From NCBI RefSeq assembly GCF_003473485.1, contig NC_053048.1:26095255-26159254 (forward strand): a stretch of 64,000 nucleotides of DNA, in the 5' to 3' direction. Positions 35,815-48,764 of the stretch are shown here, piece after piece. Each line of letters opens with the position of its first letter. Positions within the stretch are counted from its first letter, which is position 1. The translations under genes and the position numbers were made by a program. The notes under the pieces were generated by a model, which worked only from the letters and a program-made list of their open reading frames with translations, did no database searches and was not told the DNA's origin. Origin of the DNA: Medicago truncatula. Taxonomy: Eukaryota; Streptophyta; Magnoliopsida; Fabales; Fabaceae.

Positions 35815-35877
35815 CATACATACATATGAATAGGATTATAAATGTTGGTGAATATAATGGAAATAACAAATAAGCTC

Positions 35878-35892
35878 GGGGGGGGGGGGGGG
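35878..35892. repeat. Poly(G) run of 15
   Basis: Fifteen G in a row near the right end of unit A. The matching site in unit B was lost with the right end of the hAT element. Confidence 0.9.
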
Positions 35893-36646
35893 TACCGCTT
35901 TAGTTTTAAAAGTTTTTTTTGAAAGCGTGGTTTTACAAAAAGTGTATTAAAATGATACAATGATAATTCTAGTAGGGATGAGAAATTTACACTTGAATTA
36001 TTACTTAACAATCAATTAACAATACACAACAAAATCCACAAAGCAACAACTATTTCAAACAAAACCTAACCTTAAACAAGAAATTACTAACACAAGAAAC
36101 TACACAACTTTGATGTATGTGATGAACTAATCAACAAGTTAATTTCTAGTATAAAAGATTATTGAATTGACGAATCCATAAGTTCTTGAAAACAAGTGCA
36201 GATATGCGTTATTGGTTGGCAGTGATAACACCAAAACCACCGACGATGTGACATACTCATAATATTGAATCCCACCACAATTACAATAATGGAGAAAATG
36301 CATGACCATGATGAGATATATTATTATTCTGCACTATCAACAAATAATTGACCCCATAAATGAACGATAGTGATATTGCACATATGTTATGAATTTTGTG
36401 TTTTCTAATGACTACACAAATGATTGTTAGTACATACAGTCTGAGTAGCATATGATCATTATGATTGTCATTTCTCCATTTTGGTGTAGTGAATTATGGA
36501 GAACAACATTAGCTACTCTTTTTATATGATTAAGCATAAAAGTGTGAAAAAACCTCATAATCCTTTTACAATCAATGAACACCAAGCCAAAGTAGGAGTG
36601 ATTAGTTAATGAATAGTTTATTTTTATTAATTTCTTGATGGATATG

Positions 36647-38516
36647 TGTTATATCCCAATTTTTGACCTAAGGCCCCACTGACACATGTCACTCGACTCT
36701 GATCGATCTCTGATTTTTCAATAAAAAAATTCGGCAAGGAGGTATTTTAAAATACCTCATTTTTTGATTCCGAGTCGGACCCTCTTTTCTCTTTTTATTT
36801 TCTTTCCATCTTTTATTAATTTTAATTTTAAGATTAGTTACTTTTTTTTATATTTAATAATTTTTATTTTCCATCTTTTAATTTTATTTTTCTTTAAATA
36901 ATTTAGTTTAATTTGTTTTTAGTTTATTTCGTATTAGATTTATTTTATTTTATTTCTTTTTAATTAATTAGTGTCCAAAAAAAACAAAGTGTCAATAGGT
37001 CCAAAATAAAATGTACAAGGTCTAAAAAAATTTTCAAGTCAAGTGTCAATTTAACATTCCTTTTTCAAAATTCACCATAATTGTCCATCATTTCTATTAA
37101 ATCAATTTTCCATTTTTCATCAACCTTCTCACCTATAAATAGAGCCCTCATTCCACACAATTTCACACACCAAAAGTTCTCTTGAGTTGTCAAAGAACTT
37201 TTATCTTTTCTCCCTCTTTAGCTTGTGTTAACGAGCTATTCTTTTCTTCTCCCTCTTTTTTCTGTCCCTTCGGAAAAGTCCCTTCAGAATTTTGTCGCTT
37301 TGGTAATTTTTGTCCCTTCGATTGTCCATTTCTTTTATTTTTGCATTTTATTTCTTTTTAGCATTTTTGCATTTTATTTTATTTCTATTTAGTATTTTAA
37401 TTATTGTTATTTATTTTTCAGCAATTAGAATGTATTTAGGTCCAATGTAAATATAAATGAGAAAAGTGTGTGGGTGTGTGTGTCCTTTTATTTCTTTACC
37501 GCCTTATATATATATATCCAAAAATGCAAAAAAAATTAGATTAGGGATTTTGTGGTGATCCAACGTCACTACAAAAATCCACGCGCTTTTATTTTTATTG
37601 CACCGTTAGTTTAATTTTCATTTAATATTCCAAAAACATGCAAATAATAAAAAATCACAAAAATATTTTCATAATAAACCTTGATCCAAATCAAGTGACC
37701 GCATTTTTATTTTATTTTCTTAATCAAACTTCCATCAATTTAACTTTACTTTAAGCCTCTTTTTTCAATATTAAAAAACACAAACAAATACTCATTTGCC
37801 ACTTGGCTTTTCATTTTAAAACCTTTTTCAAAACTAATAAAAAACACTCAACAAATCAAACGTCAATTTCTACCCCGAACTACGAGGTTTTTAATATTCC
37901 AAAAACATGCAAATAATAAAAAATCACAAAAATATTTTCATAATAAACCTTGATCCAAATCAAGTGACCGCATTTTTATTTTATTTTCTTAATCAAACTT
38001 CCATCAATTTAACTTTACCTTAAGCCTCTTTTTTCAATATTAAAAAACACAAACAAATACTCATTTGCCACTTGGCTTTTCATTTTAAAACCTTTTTCAA
38101 AACTAATAAAAAACACTCAACAAATCAAACGTCAATTTCTACCCCGAACTACGAGGTTTTGATCCCTCACGGGTACGTAGGCAGAGGACCATGTCCTTCC
38201 AAATCAATAAAAATGTAGATAAATTAGGTCTCACTTTCTTTTCTTTTAATCATCGCATTAACCTTTTTTTCAAAAGCAAACAAGTTATAGCACATTAATT
38301 AAATAAAATCAAGAGGTTCCCGTAGAGTACTACGGACATAAAGGGTGCTAATACCTTCCCTTTATGGAACTAACCCCCGAACCCAAAATCTTTTCAAATA
38401 GGGGTAGTTTGAACTTTTTTCCCCTTTTCATAATAAAATTAAATGTTCAGTCGTGAAATAAATTAGTGAGTCAAAAGCTAATCAAATAGCCTTGATCTCC
38501 GAAAAATGACGCGACA
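36647..38516 (+). mobile_element. Solo LTR, Ogre/Tat-like Ty3/gypsy
   Basis: The 1,870 bp block runs from TGTTATATCCCAATTTTTGA to AAAAATGACGCGACA and is flanked by the 5 bp duplication ATATG (36642-36646, 38517-38521). Words typical of legume Ogre/Tat LTRs are CACGGGTACGTAGGCAGAGG and GGGTGCTAATACCTTCCC. CTATAAATAG near 37132 is a likely TATA box for LTR transcription. No internal region remains. It is absent from unit A, so it inserted after the duplication or was never copied. Confidence 0.85.
37621..38158 (+). repeat. 269 bp tandem duplication inside the solo LTR
   Basis: Two adjacent copies (37621-37889, 37890-38158) are nearly identical; I see a single clear difference (CTTTACTTTAAG against CTTTACCTTAAG). 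Each ends CCCGAACTACGAGGTTT. The duplication is therefore recent. Confidence 0.95.
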
Positions 38517-38627
38517 ATATGCCAGCGGGAGTTATATTCTTATTAATTTCTTTCAAATATATATAAGAATTTTCAAATAGATTTACCGTGTAAAGAAAAC
38601 ATATAAAACATGTGTTGTTTTCGGATT

Positions 38628-38785
38628 TAGAAAAAGTACCTTTAAAAAGAAGAAATCTCCATCGAAGAGATTATCGGGTGGAGTCAAGATCATGTCGCTA
38701 AGACGTTTTACGGCACTATCTGAATTCGTGCAAGATAGACTAATAACCGCGCCGCCTCCAGAATATAATAGTCCAGTTCACCTGA
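38628..38785 (-). pseudogene. Unidentified exon-like coding relic, unit B
   Basis: Same relic as at 29869-30001. Here it reads LLYSGGGAVISLSCTNSDS and continues VKRLSDMILTPPDNLFDGDF. Nearly all differences from unit A change the amino acid, so it is probably not under selection. Confidence 0.4.
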
Positions 38786-39491
38786 TCGATTAAGTACTGC
38801 ATGGTAAGTAATCGTTCGAGAAATAACACTCTCAATATGGTATTAAACCACTCTTATATGGTACGAAGACTACTCGAAACCGAAGCACTCTTATGTTTTT
38901 TTTTTCTTTCTTAAAATTCACTTTTTTCAAGATGAATAAGTGGGGTGTCCGGAATTCGAATCCTGACCCTTACAATAACAATAAACCACTCTTATATTTA
39001 TTCTCGGTATTCAATTAGTATAAAATTCATGTGCCAAGTTTCCTGTGAAGCCATATGATTGTAAGATCACACTTCAACTTTGAGGTACACAGTTCAAGAC
39101 ATGCACCAAGAGTATAAAGTTCATGTTTTACTAAAAATGGCGAGGATGGATCTTTTTAAGATCCATATTAGATTAATCCCTAATTTTATAGAACATTTTA
39201 ATCCTACATTCAACATTGTTTAACAGTTGTTAAAGGTTTTCTATCACGAGTTTAAAATACCCACAAACAAGCAACATTTTTGTACTTCCAGAGTTTTAGT
39301 GAAATACAAGAAAATATGTTGAAGTAAAAAAAATTACCTACGAGAAAAGCCGTAGGTAAAAGCTTAAAACATGTAGTGTCAACTTGTTTAACATTCACAC
39401 ATGGACAATTCCATGGATAATCGGATCATAATTGAAGCTTTATGTGGCCATTAATCAAAGTCAAGTGAACTTTACCTAAGAACAAATATTA

Positions 39492-39937
39492 CTCCCACTA
39501 TTCCATAATAAGCGAGCCTATTATCTTAAAATAACCGACCCTTTTTACTTTTCAAATATAATATTAATTGTTTTTTTTTTTCTTTTCAATTACAATTCTA
39601 ATTAATAACTACTTTCATGATTCACAATTCAATATATTATACTTTGCATTTATGATAATGGTAAATTCATCAATACTTGACAAGAACACTTAAAAACATT
39701 TTTCTATCTCCTTCACTAACACACCCTCTGGTCATTAGTCACTATTATAAGCAAAAAAATACATTTTAGGTTCATTCAATAAATGATGTATGTAGTTTAT
39801 TATGTAGACCACATACATCATTTATTAAATGAATCTAAAATGTGATTTTTTTTATTATAATAGTGACCGGAGGGTGTACATTTTTCTTAATAAGGTTGAA
39901 ATAATTAAAATGCTCACTTAAATCGGGACAAAGGGGG
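39492..39937. mobile_element. Stowaway-like MITE (outer), unit B
   Basis: Copy of the outer MITE of unit A, with ends CTCCCACTATTCCATAATAA and ATCGGGACAAAGGGGG, flanked by TA. Confidence 0.85.
39722..39876. mobile_element. Stowaway-like MITE (inner), unit B
   Basis: Copy of the inner palindromic MITE; its left TA flank is mutated to CA and a short duplication (CATTAGT) lies near the left end. Confidence 0.85.
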
Positions 39938-41176
39938 TATTAATGCAGAAATGTTATTTTTAGTGTTATTTGGTTGGTACGAGTTCCAAACTCACGAAAA
40001 TCGACAAAGGATGATGTGCTTAGGTTGTATTGGAATGTCAAAGTGAAATTTTCGCTTTTGGTAAAATTTCATGGGGAGATGGGTGACATCAAGATATGAT
40101 ATTGAAATTTTGTGTCTTCATTATTTGTTGTGAAATGCCAATTCGCACCAAACATCTTGCATCCATCCCCCTTAAGGGTTGGAATAGAACATGTTTGTCT
40201 AGTTAAACTTTAGTTTTCTAGTGCTTATTTATGATCGACGCAAGATCTAAGGTAAAATTCAAAATAATTGGATTTCGTGCGTAACGTAAATATTGATTTT
40301 AATTAATTAATTGACGGGTAGAGACAAAATATTGATTTTAATTAATTAATTGATGGGTAGAGATCAAACCAACAGTTTCCGTCAACCTTCGTCACTCACG
40401 CAACTTTGTGCTAATTTTGTAGTAACGAAAAAAGTAAAACTTTCGTAGAAAAATATTAAACAAGAGACTTTGTTTGCTTTCACAATACATTGTTAGAGTT
40501 TTTAGACGTGCAAATCCCTACTTTCGTAGTGTATAGTTACAAGCTTCTGAATCTTTTTAAGACGGATGTCTTTTTCGCTCTTTCTATGCATAAACCATAT
40601 ATCGGTGTCCTTACTTTCGTAGTAGACTTTTTAGATTGCAAAATAGATTTTTTTCAAAATAAATACTTAAAGTCTCGTTACACTAAAAGGCACACATTCC
40701 GTCCTTGTTTTGGACTCAATTATACACTAAATTTAATTTTGATGAATTCATGTTAGAAACAAATAAAAGGGAGCCGAAGCTGTGTTAAGATGGATACTTT
40801 AATTCAAGAGAATTGCCACGGCTAGAATCTTCCTTGCAATTGGAATTGAGCAGCAATAGAAATTAATAAAGATTCGGATTTTGAATGGGCACGACAATGA
40901 AAATAACAAGAATTGGAATCGACTGAATTGGAATTAACATAAAAATGAATTTAAATGGCAGAAGCAGCAACAATAATAAAAAGCTAACATAAAATACAGT
41001 TTCTGAATCGTAAAAAAACCATACATTAGCAAGCGATTTCAAAAGAAAATAATAAAATAAGACTAGAACTCTTTATTTCAAATGAAGATTAATCGTAAAG
41101 TAATATAGTAGAAATATTAAAAGAAGAAGGTTAAGGTTAAACACCAAATGAAGTAAGTTTTATTAAAAAGTAATGT

Positions 41177-41362
41177 AATTATTATTTAATACGAAGTGAT
41201 AGTTTATATTTACAAGATAGAAAGTTGTATTTATAGATTCCTTAATCAGTGTCTCGGAGGCACCGGTTAACAAGACCCGTATTAAAAATAGGCAGGAGCA
41301 TGACTCAAACCTGCAACAACTTGCTGAAAGCTCGGTCACCTTTCCAATACGGCCAAGGGAAA
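41177..41362. repeat. Segment present only in unit B
   Basis: This segment splits the otherwise continuous GTAATGTAATTTGTGATATA of unit A. It includes GATTCCTTAATCAGTGTCTC and ACCGGTTAACAAGACCC, related to the right end of the MITE at 12228-12402. No clean target duplication is visible, so it could be an insertion in B or a deletion in A. Confidence 0.5.
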
Positions 41363-41759
41363 TTTGTGATATATCTATACCTAATATCGTTTATATAGGA
41401 AATCTGGGGATGCCATGCTTCCCATAGGTCCACAAGGAGATCCGCCCCTGAGTATGGGTTGAGCCTGGGCGTGTGCCCAGGCTAGCTGGGTGGTAAATCT
41501 ACCCCTGGATGAGTGTCTTAATGTCTTTTTATAGTATAATTCTTCGGCATAAAAATTGTCAAATGTTGCTGGGCTTGTGGGACCGATCATGATTTCTTTC
41601 TTTTCCTCCTTTTTCTTCACTTTTGTTTTTTATACCCTGTGTTGCTGAAACACATCAAAATACCGGCCAGTAACCGTGCAAAACACAATAATCGACTCTA
41701 AAATAAATGAAAAACAAACTATTTAGACAATGTATTTTGCATGTTATCAATCATCAATA

Positions 41760-42163
41760 TTATCAAATGTCTCATGCTTCTGAAATTATGAACAACAATT
41801 TTGTTGGTCGAAATTTATGAATGACAATTTAAAAAGGGTCAAAAGGAAATCACATTCATCCAAATCCTAATAGGATATAACTTGAGCTTTCAAATAAATC
41901 CTCAACATACAATCATTCTTTTGATATTGTGAGTACTTGAGAGATCTAATTAATAAATAAATAAAATTATAAAATTTGTGCAAGGTAGTCATCTATTTTT
42001 TTTATTTCTTTTGAAAATTTGATATGCGGTCCAAGAACGCAAGGTAGTCATCCATAATATCTTAAAACTGAGAAAAATCTTATGCTGTTTCAATTAGGTC
42101 TTCATCTTCTAATGTCAAATTATTATCAACATAATCTTCCAAACCCTTCATCATTTACTGGAG
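41760..42163. repeat. Inner left arm of inverted repeat, unit B
   Basis: Equivalent of 32825-33232. It pairs with 42174-42571 around the same seven-base turn near 42170. Confidence 0.9.
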
Positions 42164-42173
42164 TAATATGTCT

Positions 42174-42866
42174 GAAGTACATATTACTTCAATAAATGAT
42201 GAAGGGTTGGAAGATTTTGTTGATAATAATTTAACATTAACGGAGGATGGAGACCTAATTGAGATTACAAAAGACTTTTCTCAGTTTCAAGATATTATGG
42301 ATGACTACCTTGCCTTCTTGGACCGGATATCAAGTTTTCAAAAGAAATAAAATTAAAAGATGGCTACCTTACACAAATTTTGTAATTTTATTTATTTATT
42401 AGACCTCCCAAGTAATCACAATATCAAATGAATGATTGTATGTTGACGATTTATTTGAAAGCTCGTGATATATCCTATTAGCATTTGGAATGAATGTGAT
42501 TTTCCTTTGTCCCTTTTTAAATTGTCATTCATAATTTGAGAAGCATCAGACAATTAATAATATTAATGAGATATTATAGATTAGAAGAGAAGATACACCT
42601 CCACTCAAAGGGAGAAACTATTCTTAAATTGATATTTCAATCACCAAATATCAAATCGTAAACCTCATGTTTGGAATTATCATCAAAAGTTTGAAATTTT
42701 AGTGTTGAGATCTTACGTCGATCATAAATAAGATCTAAATAATACATAATTAAGGCTGGAACTTAAGTACCAGAAAAAGTAAAGTTCAACTAGACAAACA
42801 AATTCTATTACAACCCTTAAGGGGGATACAAGATATTTTGTGAGAATTGGTGTTTCACTATTATCG
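42174..42866. repeat. Right arm of inverted repeat, unit B
   Basis: Equivalent of 33243-33935. The 60-codon open frame at 42168-42350 differs from the unit A frame by one residue (E for K). Confidence 0.85.
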
Positions 42867-43529
42867 GTTACTCACTAAACCATGACAAGGGGATGAGATA
42901 ATCTTAAAACTAAAATAAATAATACATGATAGTTATATATAAAAATAAAAGTTATCAACTTAAACTTCAATACAACAACAAATATGAAGACAAATATATA
43001 AAAATTACATAGTTATTACCTTTTTAAAAATATGTCATCTTGATGATACATATCTACCCATATTTAAGAAATCACAGTTGTTGAAAATTATATTGGAACC
43101 TATGAAAAGGAACAATAGATCTGAGCAATTCATCATAGAAGGAGTAGAAATATATGATAACATTAACGATTTTCGTTCAATCACACCTTTCATGATACTC
43201 CATGGATAAAGTTTTGTTTTGACGCTTATAGATCTGTTGGAGAGACAATAACACAAAATTGATTGGGAGAAAAATAATTAAACAAACAATTAGATGACAT
43301 CGATAACAGGAAAATACAAACAACTGAAGATATATTAACCTCATATGTAGTGTTGGTATGAGTAGAATGACGTCGCGCACAATCGGCGTGCCCTAATTGC
43401 ATATCATCATAACCAAAGAGAGGGACGCTAAAGCAACGGCGCTGGTCCTATCAGCTTTTGTCTAAATGGTGAACTCAACCATATATATAAGAGCCTAACT
43501 AGGTTAAATTTAGGGTAAGCTGTTATATT

Positions 43530-43908
43530 CAGACCCGGCCCTGAGGGGGTGCAAACAGCTCAACAGATCTGGGCCTCCCTCAGTCATGGGCCTCAATTTT
43601 TTTTTAATACCCACTAGTATTACTGTCCTCCAATTTTTTTTAATACCCCCAGCCATTTTCTGTCCCATTGTTTTATTCTTTTAGGCCTATTAGAATTAGG
43701 TCCTCTTGCTTTTGGTGTTAGGTGGGGGTTCCTCATATACGAAAGTCATTTTCATCTTTGGGTGTACCGCATATATACGGCACCTTATATTTATCTTTTA
43801 AAAAATATAAATAGAACAGTGCTCTTTTTAAAAAAATACGTTTTGATTTTATCACTGACCACTTTTCATGTCCAGAGTCGAGCCTTCGAATTCTTAGGGA
43901 CGGCCCTG
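43530..43908. mobile_element. hAT-type MITE with 8 bp target duplication, unit B
   Basis: Copy of 34590-34972, with ends CAGACCCGGCCCTGAGG and CTTAGGGACGGCCCTG and the same GTTATATT flanks at 43522-43529 and 43909-43916. Confidence 0.9.
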
Positions 43909-44097
43909 GTTATATTATATAAATATTTAATATAATAAATTAAAGAATATTATTTTCAACTGACAAAAAAATTGTTAAGTGACTAGAAAAACATATATTT
44001 ATAATTGATCTCTTTGAAGTAAATATTATTTTTAAAATATAAATAAATTATTGAATTTTTTTTCTCTTTAATTAAATCCACAACACACACATACATT

Positions 44098-44590
44098 CAG
44101 TGGCAGAGCCCTTCATGGGCTGGGGTGGACCACGGTCCACCTGGAAAAGTTAAAAAATTAACGGATGTAGGTCTATTTTGCGAGTTTTAAACAATTTTTC
44201 AACAGTTTAGGTTTTCGACGGTTCCAAAAATGACATATGTTATTTTTTCATTCTTATACTTGGTTGGTTAGTGGAGGTTTACATACCTTATATTTTTTTG
44301 GGGTTTCAAATCTCTTTGATATTGTCTGGTCAAATGAATTCAACAGTTTAGATTTTCGGCGGTTCCAAAAGTGACATGTGATTTTTTTCATGCTTATACT
44401 GGCTGGTTATCGGAGGTTTACATACCTTCTATTTTTTTTGGGTTTTCTGGTTAGCGAAGGTTTACATATCTTCTATTTTTTTGGGTTTCAAATCTCTTTG
44501 ATATTGTCTGGTCAAATGAAAATTCCCCCAACTAAGAGTTGTATTGTAAAAAAAATATATTCATAATTTATAGCATTAATAAACTATGTG
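44098..44590. mobile_element. hAT-type element, right-truncated, unit B
   Basis: The left end CAGTGGCAGAGCC is present after CATACATT, but the sequence jumps at AACTATGTG/GGAATTACC. The right terminus, target duplication and poly(G) seen in unit A are gone, a loss of roughly 290 bases. Confidence 0.8.
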
Positions 44591-44904
44591 GGAATTACCG
44601 CTTTAGTTTTAAAAGGTTTTTTTGAAAGCGTGGTTTTACAAAAAATGTATGACTATATTAGAATGATACAATGATAATTCAAGTAGGAATGAGAAATTCA
44701 CACTTGAATTATTACTTAACAATCAATTAACAATACACAACAAAATCCACAAAAGCAACAACTATTTCAAACAAAACCTAACCTTAAACAAGAAATTACT
44801 AACACAAGAAACCACACAACTTTGATGTATGTGATGAACTAATCAACAAGTTAATTTCTAGTATGAAAGATTATTGAATTGACGAATCCATAAGTTCTTG
44901 AAAA

Positions 44905-46330
44905 TAGGTTTTATAATTTATTATATCACAAAGTATATAATAATTAACCTAATTCATCATTATCATACATCAAAGTAAATTTGCAAGAATTAAAGAGTAG
45001 GGGAAAGAAGAACACTAGATTTATAGAGGTTCCTCATTTTCGTCCAATTTGCGAATCACTACAATCCTACATCCTCTACATTATGAATTCACTCCAATGC
45101 CTCCAAATTTCAAGCTCCTTAAAATTGTATTAATCCCAAGGCCTTCGAATCAAGATAACATGCAATCCTTCAATCTTCTTATCCAAGAAATACTGTTTTC
45201 TAAGACCCACTTCGATCCCATTCAATCTTGATTGTTTGAGAAATAACCCCACAATTACCTTTGAAGGTGAAAAGTACCTCCTTTTGCTTTAGATCCTGAT
45301 GCTCCACCAAGACCCTTGAATGAAACCAAACTTACCATGTTCCTATGGCACCCTAACAATCTAGATCTCAAATCCTACGTACAAGTGTTCTTAGAAAAAG
45401 TGATTAATCTAAAGAAGTTTGTACAAAAAGAGAGAAAAAACTTTAGAGTGATTTCGAAAATTGATTCAATGAGTGAGAAATTGAGAGGTAAGATGTATAT
45501 ATAGGTGTGAGAGTTTAAAACAAGTTAAAGCATAAAATAAACTCAAAACCCTTGAATGATTTGAATCATACATTTAATGATTCCAATCATATGTGAAAAA
45601 TGAGTTATGGGTGTGTTTAAAGAATGATTCAAATCGCAGATTTTATGATTCTAATCATTTTTTGATCCTGATAAAGTTTGATTGAATCGGAGAATTCTTG
45701 ATTCAAATCATTGATCCCAATTAAAGATTTATTAGAATAGAAGATTTCATGATTTGAAATAAACCAGTCTTCTGTTTTTATAATTCGAATCAGAGAATTC
45801 TTGATTAGAATCAAATGCATAAAAACTTAAAAAACATGTGAAAAACATTTTTCAAACCATTTATTTAAAAAATAACTTACACTTAAAGTTTTTATGCAAA
45901 AGAGATCTTTTCAAAAACATCATAAGACATATGACATAGAGTTAAAGGATGCTAGTAGGTCTGCAAGTGCCTGGTTCTACTGAGTAGTAAATAGTATCAA
46001 TCCCACATGGAGTTTCAGTGATTACCAATCTAATTTTCAATTTTTTATTAACTGAAAGGGAATAGTTTGGTAAACATAATTTTGTTAGATTAAAATTCAG
46101 AAATTACAAAATGTCTTGGGATTGTGGTTTTAATAATAACGATAAATCTTTGATGTTCCCCTATTTATCCTCTATTTTATACTAAGTTTGTTCCTAAGGA
46201 CAGGGTATTCATCTCAGAATACATAAACGTGTCCCGAAACAATGATCAAACCTATTTTCGTGGTTGATCATCGCAGAGACCCTTTGAGTACAACCTTATT
46301 GTCCCAAGACTCTCAAAGTTATTCTCATGT
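44905..46330. other. Probable retroelement debris
   Basis: No gene is supported. Between 45550 and 45830 words such as TTGATTCAAATCA and GATTCGAATCA-like palindromes recur. GTATCAATCCCACATGGAGT at 45990 resembles sequence found inside plant gypsy elements. No LTR pair could be defined. Confidence 0.35.
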
Positions 46331-46335
46331 TTTGA

Positions 46336-47370
46336 TAGACTTGTCTAGAAGAAAGCTCAAATGAAGAAGAGGATGATGCCAAAGAACGTGGAGATGTGGA
46401 GTATTTTATTCAGGATCTGCAGAAAAAGTTTACAAGTGAAAACTGTCTCTCTATAGAAGAAAAGGAAAATTGGCGAAGTTTATATAAACTCTTCAGGAAG
46501 GTAGCCTTAACACCAAAACTCATGGCATCATTAAAGCAAAAACCTGAATGGAGAAAAAGTTGATTTTTTTTTTTTGCTAGTTGAATAATTGCTTGAGGAA
46601 AATCCAATCATCCAATTTCAAAAGAGGAAGGAGGGGAAGCAAAAATAAAATGTTTAAACAGAGAATGAATTCCATTAAACCGAAGTTGATGGCGTAGTAA
46701 AAAATGTACAGGTAAAAGTTGACAATTTTTCTTTTCCTGTAGATATGACAGTAATGGAGATGACAGATTACCAAGAGTGTCCCTTGCTATTAGGGAGATC
46801 ATTCCTTGCAACTGCTCAAGCACTCATAGATGTGCAGAAGTTGAAGATCGTGATCAGATCAAAGGGTGATTCTCAGACCTATAATGTTGACGGCAACATA
46901 GAACGAGAAACATCCTAAGAGGTGTGCAAAAGGGCAAGAGTAAGGTATTCACATCCAACTACAAAACTCAAAAGGCCCAAATCACCCAACCAAATGAGCC
47001 ATATGAGAAAATTGGTGATAATACAAGCATATGGGAATACCTAGCTAGGGTTGAAGGAGGTTTTGAAGCAAGAGATAAGGTAATGCTTCAATATCCTTAC
47101 AGGTTCTATCCTTCTACTCAATCTAAGAAGAAAGAATGGTATGCACCATATTCACGATGCAATCCATCAGAAATGGTGAACATGTTATGATTTGGGATGA
47201 TGTCATGAGTTACACTAAAGTTCGTAAGACCGAACTTCAATTGATGGAGTCACTCAAGCAAAAGAAAAAGATTTGAAATTTTTTGCTGACTGGGTAAACT
47301 TTATGAAAAAGATAGGAGAAAAGTATGGACGATTAAATTCTGAGGAGGATTGGACATAATAGGAAGACAA
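46336..47370 (+). pseudogene. Collapsed Ty3/gypsy (Athila-like) polyprotein relic
   Basis: Three coding pieces follow each other in broken frames. 46342-46563 reads FIQDLQKKFTSENCLSIEEK and LFRKVALTPKLMASLKQKPE, identity unknown. About 46690-46919 matches the end of a gypsy retropepsin (VKVDNFSFPVDM, then CPLLLGRSFLATAQALIDVQ). 46924-47190 includes VEGGFEARDKVML followed by YRFYPSTQSKKKEW, which loosely resembles an integrase tail (GDKVLL..LFPGKLKSRW). Reverse transcriptase and RNase H are missing, so this is an internally deleted, dead copy. The protease assignment is fairly sure; the others are tentative. Confidence 0.5.
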
Positions 47371-48764
47371 GGAAGTAGAAGACAAGGAGCCTGGAGGTTT
47401 TGGGCAACCCATACATTTATTTTCGGTCATTTAAATTTTACTAATTTTACATAGCATTCCATCTAACAATTTCTTTCTTTTATTGTTGCTAACTCGCGAC
47501 TTGGCTCGTTGTTTTTACATGAATTGCATAACCTTCCCTTTTTCAAAAATTTTGTTTTAGTCTCGGAGAATTATTCTAACCATTAATGCCAGAGGGATAT
47601 TCTGAAGTTCAAGAGCACGATAACTTCTGAGACTTGCTGCGGAAAATACTCAGAAATATTCACCATTACAATTTTGTATAGTATAACGGTGAAATTTTTA
47701 CCTAAATATAGATTTCACTCTTATAATTCTTTATATATGTGTTCCATGTGGATTGTTATGTTTGCTCGAAATTGCGATCGTTCTTTAGAGACTATTGGTT
47801 GTATTATCATACATACAAGGCACTTGTTTTGGTATCTTGAGCCTTGCAAGCCACACTTAATTCTTATTACTATATCCTTTATGAAACCATTTGAGTTTCC
47901 ATGCAAATTTTCTTTCTTTGTTACTTATGTGACTTAAATCATGTCAAGTTTTGAACCCTATAATGATAGAAGTAATTTTCAAGAAAATTATGTAAGTAAT
48001 AAATAGTAAAATTATATGTAAACTACATGTCATTATAAAATGACATATATAATTTAGAACTTTTTTTTTTTTAATAAAATGACATATAATTTGAAACTGA
48101 AGATAGTAATTTCTTAATTTATAATCCTTATATTTACGACTTTTGATAGCATAGCCTCTATTTTATTGTATACCAATGGTTCCAAGAGGAATAGAGTAAA
48201 GCTGATCTGTTAGCTACCCTAGAACTTCTATATAAGGCATCACGGCAAGTTTTATAGTCACAAAGTTGTAACCTCAATTGGCACCTACATCAAAAGTTAT
48301 CGAATAACTATTTCAGACTCCACTATGAATAAGCATGATTTCTAAATGAAAAATGATATGACAATTACTTTTTCGATTCTATGTCATTCTCACGCGCCCT
48401 GCAAAAAAAGTCTAAAATATCTCTGTCCAAACCATAACGTTAGAACATTTCGAAAGATACATTCTGAATTACTTTGAACCGTGATTTCTGTGTTTTGTTT
48501 GTTGTCAAAGGTATCAGTCCAAAGTTAGTATTGGTTTCTCCACATCAACAATGACATAAGCAATGGCAAAATCTGATTATTTACATATTGTCCCACAACA
48601 AACAACAATTTTCCTCCATAATACCCCTTCAGAAAGCATCCATTGAATCCAATCTGTGGTATACATCCTGCCTTAAAACCTATGTAATATTTCAAGATTA
48701 AGTCATGTCTTCTGACTTTTTTACGTTGTTCTGCACATATATGCTTTAAGGATCAAATTGATAT
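47371..48764. other. Intergenic or retroelement-derived DNA
   Basis: No gene or clear repeat is supported; the start may belong to the gypsy relic. Confidence 0.4.

Larger units (their letters stand above)
29306..36189. repeat. Tandem duplication unit A, about 6.9 kb
   Basis: The unit starts at AAACAAGTGCAGATATGCG and ends at AAGTTCTTGA, where unit B starts again with the same words. Colinear matches run through its whole length with few substitutions. It has no convincing intact protein gene. It contains an RNase H-like relic, an unidentified coding relic, a MITE nested in a MITE, a large inverted repeat, two hAT-type elements and a 15-base G run. Confidence 0.95.
36190..44904. repeat. Tandem duplication unit B, 8.7 kb with solo LTR
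   Basis: Colinear second copy of unit A. Extra length comes mainly from an 1,870 bp solo LTR at 36647-38516. Other differences are a segment at about 41177-41362 absent from A, loss of about 100 bases near 40967, and loss of the right end of the hAT element near 44590. In the 183-base frame inside the inverted repeat the two units differ at one base. Confidence 0.95.

Noticed and set aside
36190..44904. Units A and B as one LTR retrotransposon with two 6.9 kb LTRs
   Set aside because: There is no internal region between them, no TG..CA ends, and each holds its own nested elements; a tandem duplication explains the data.
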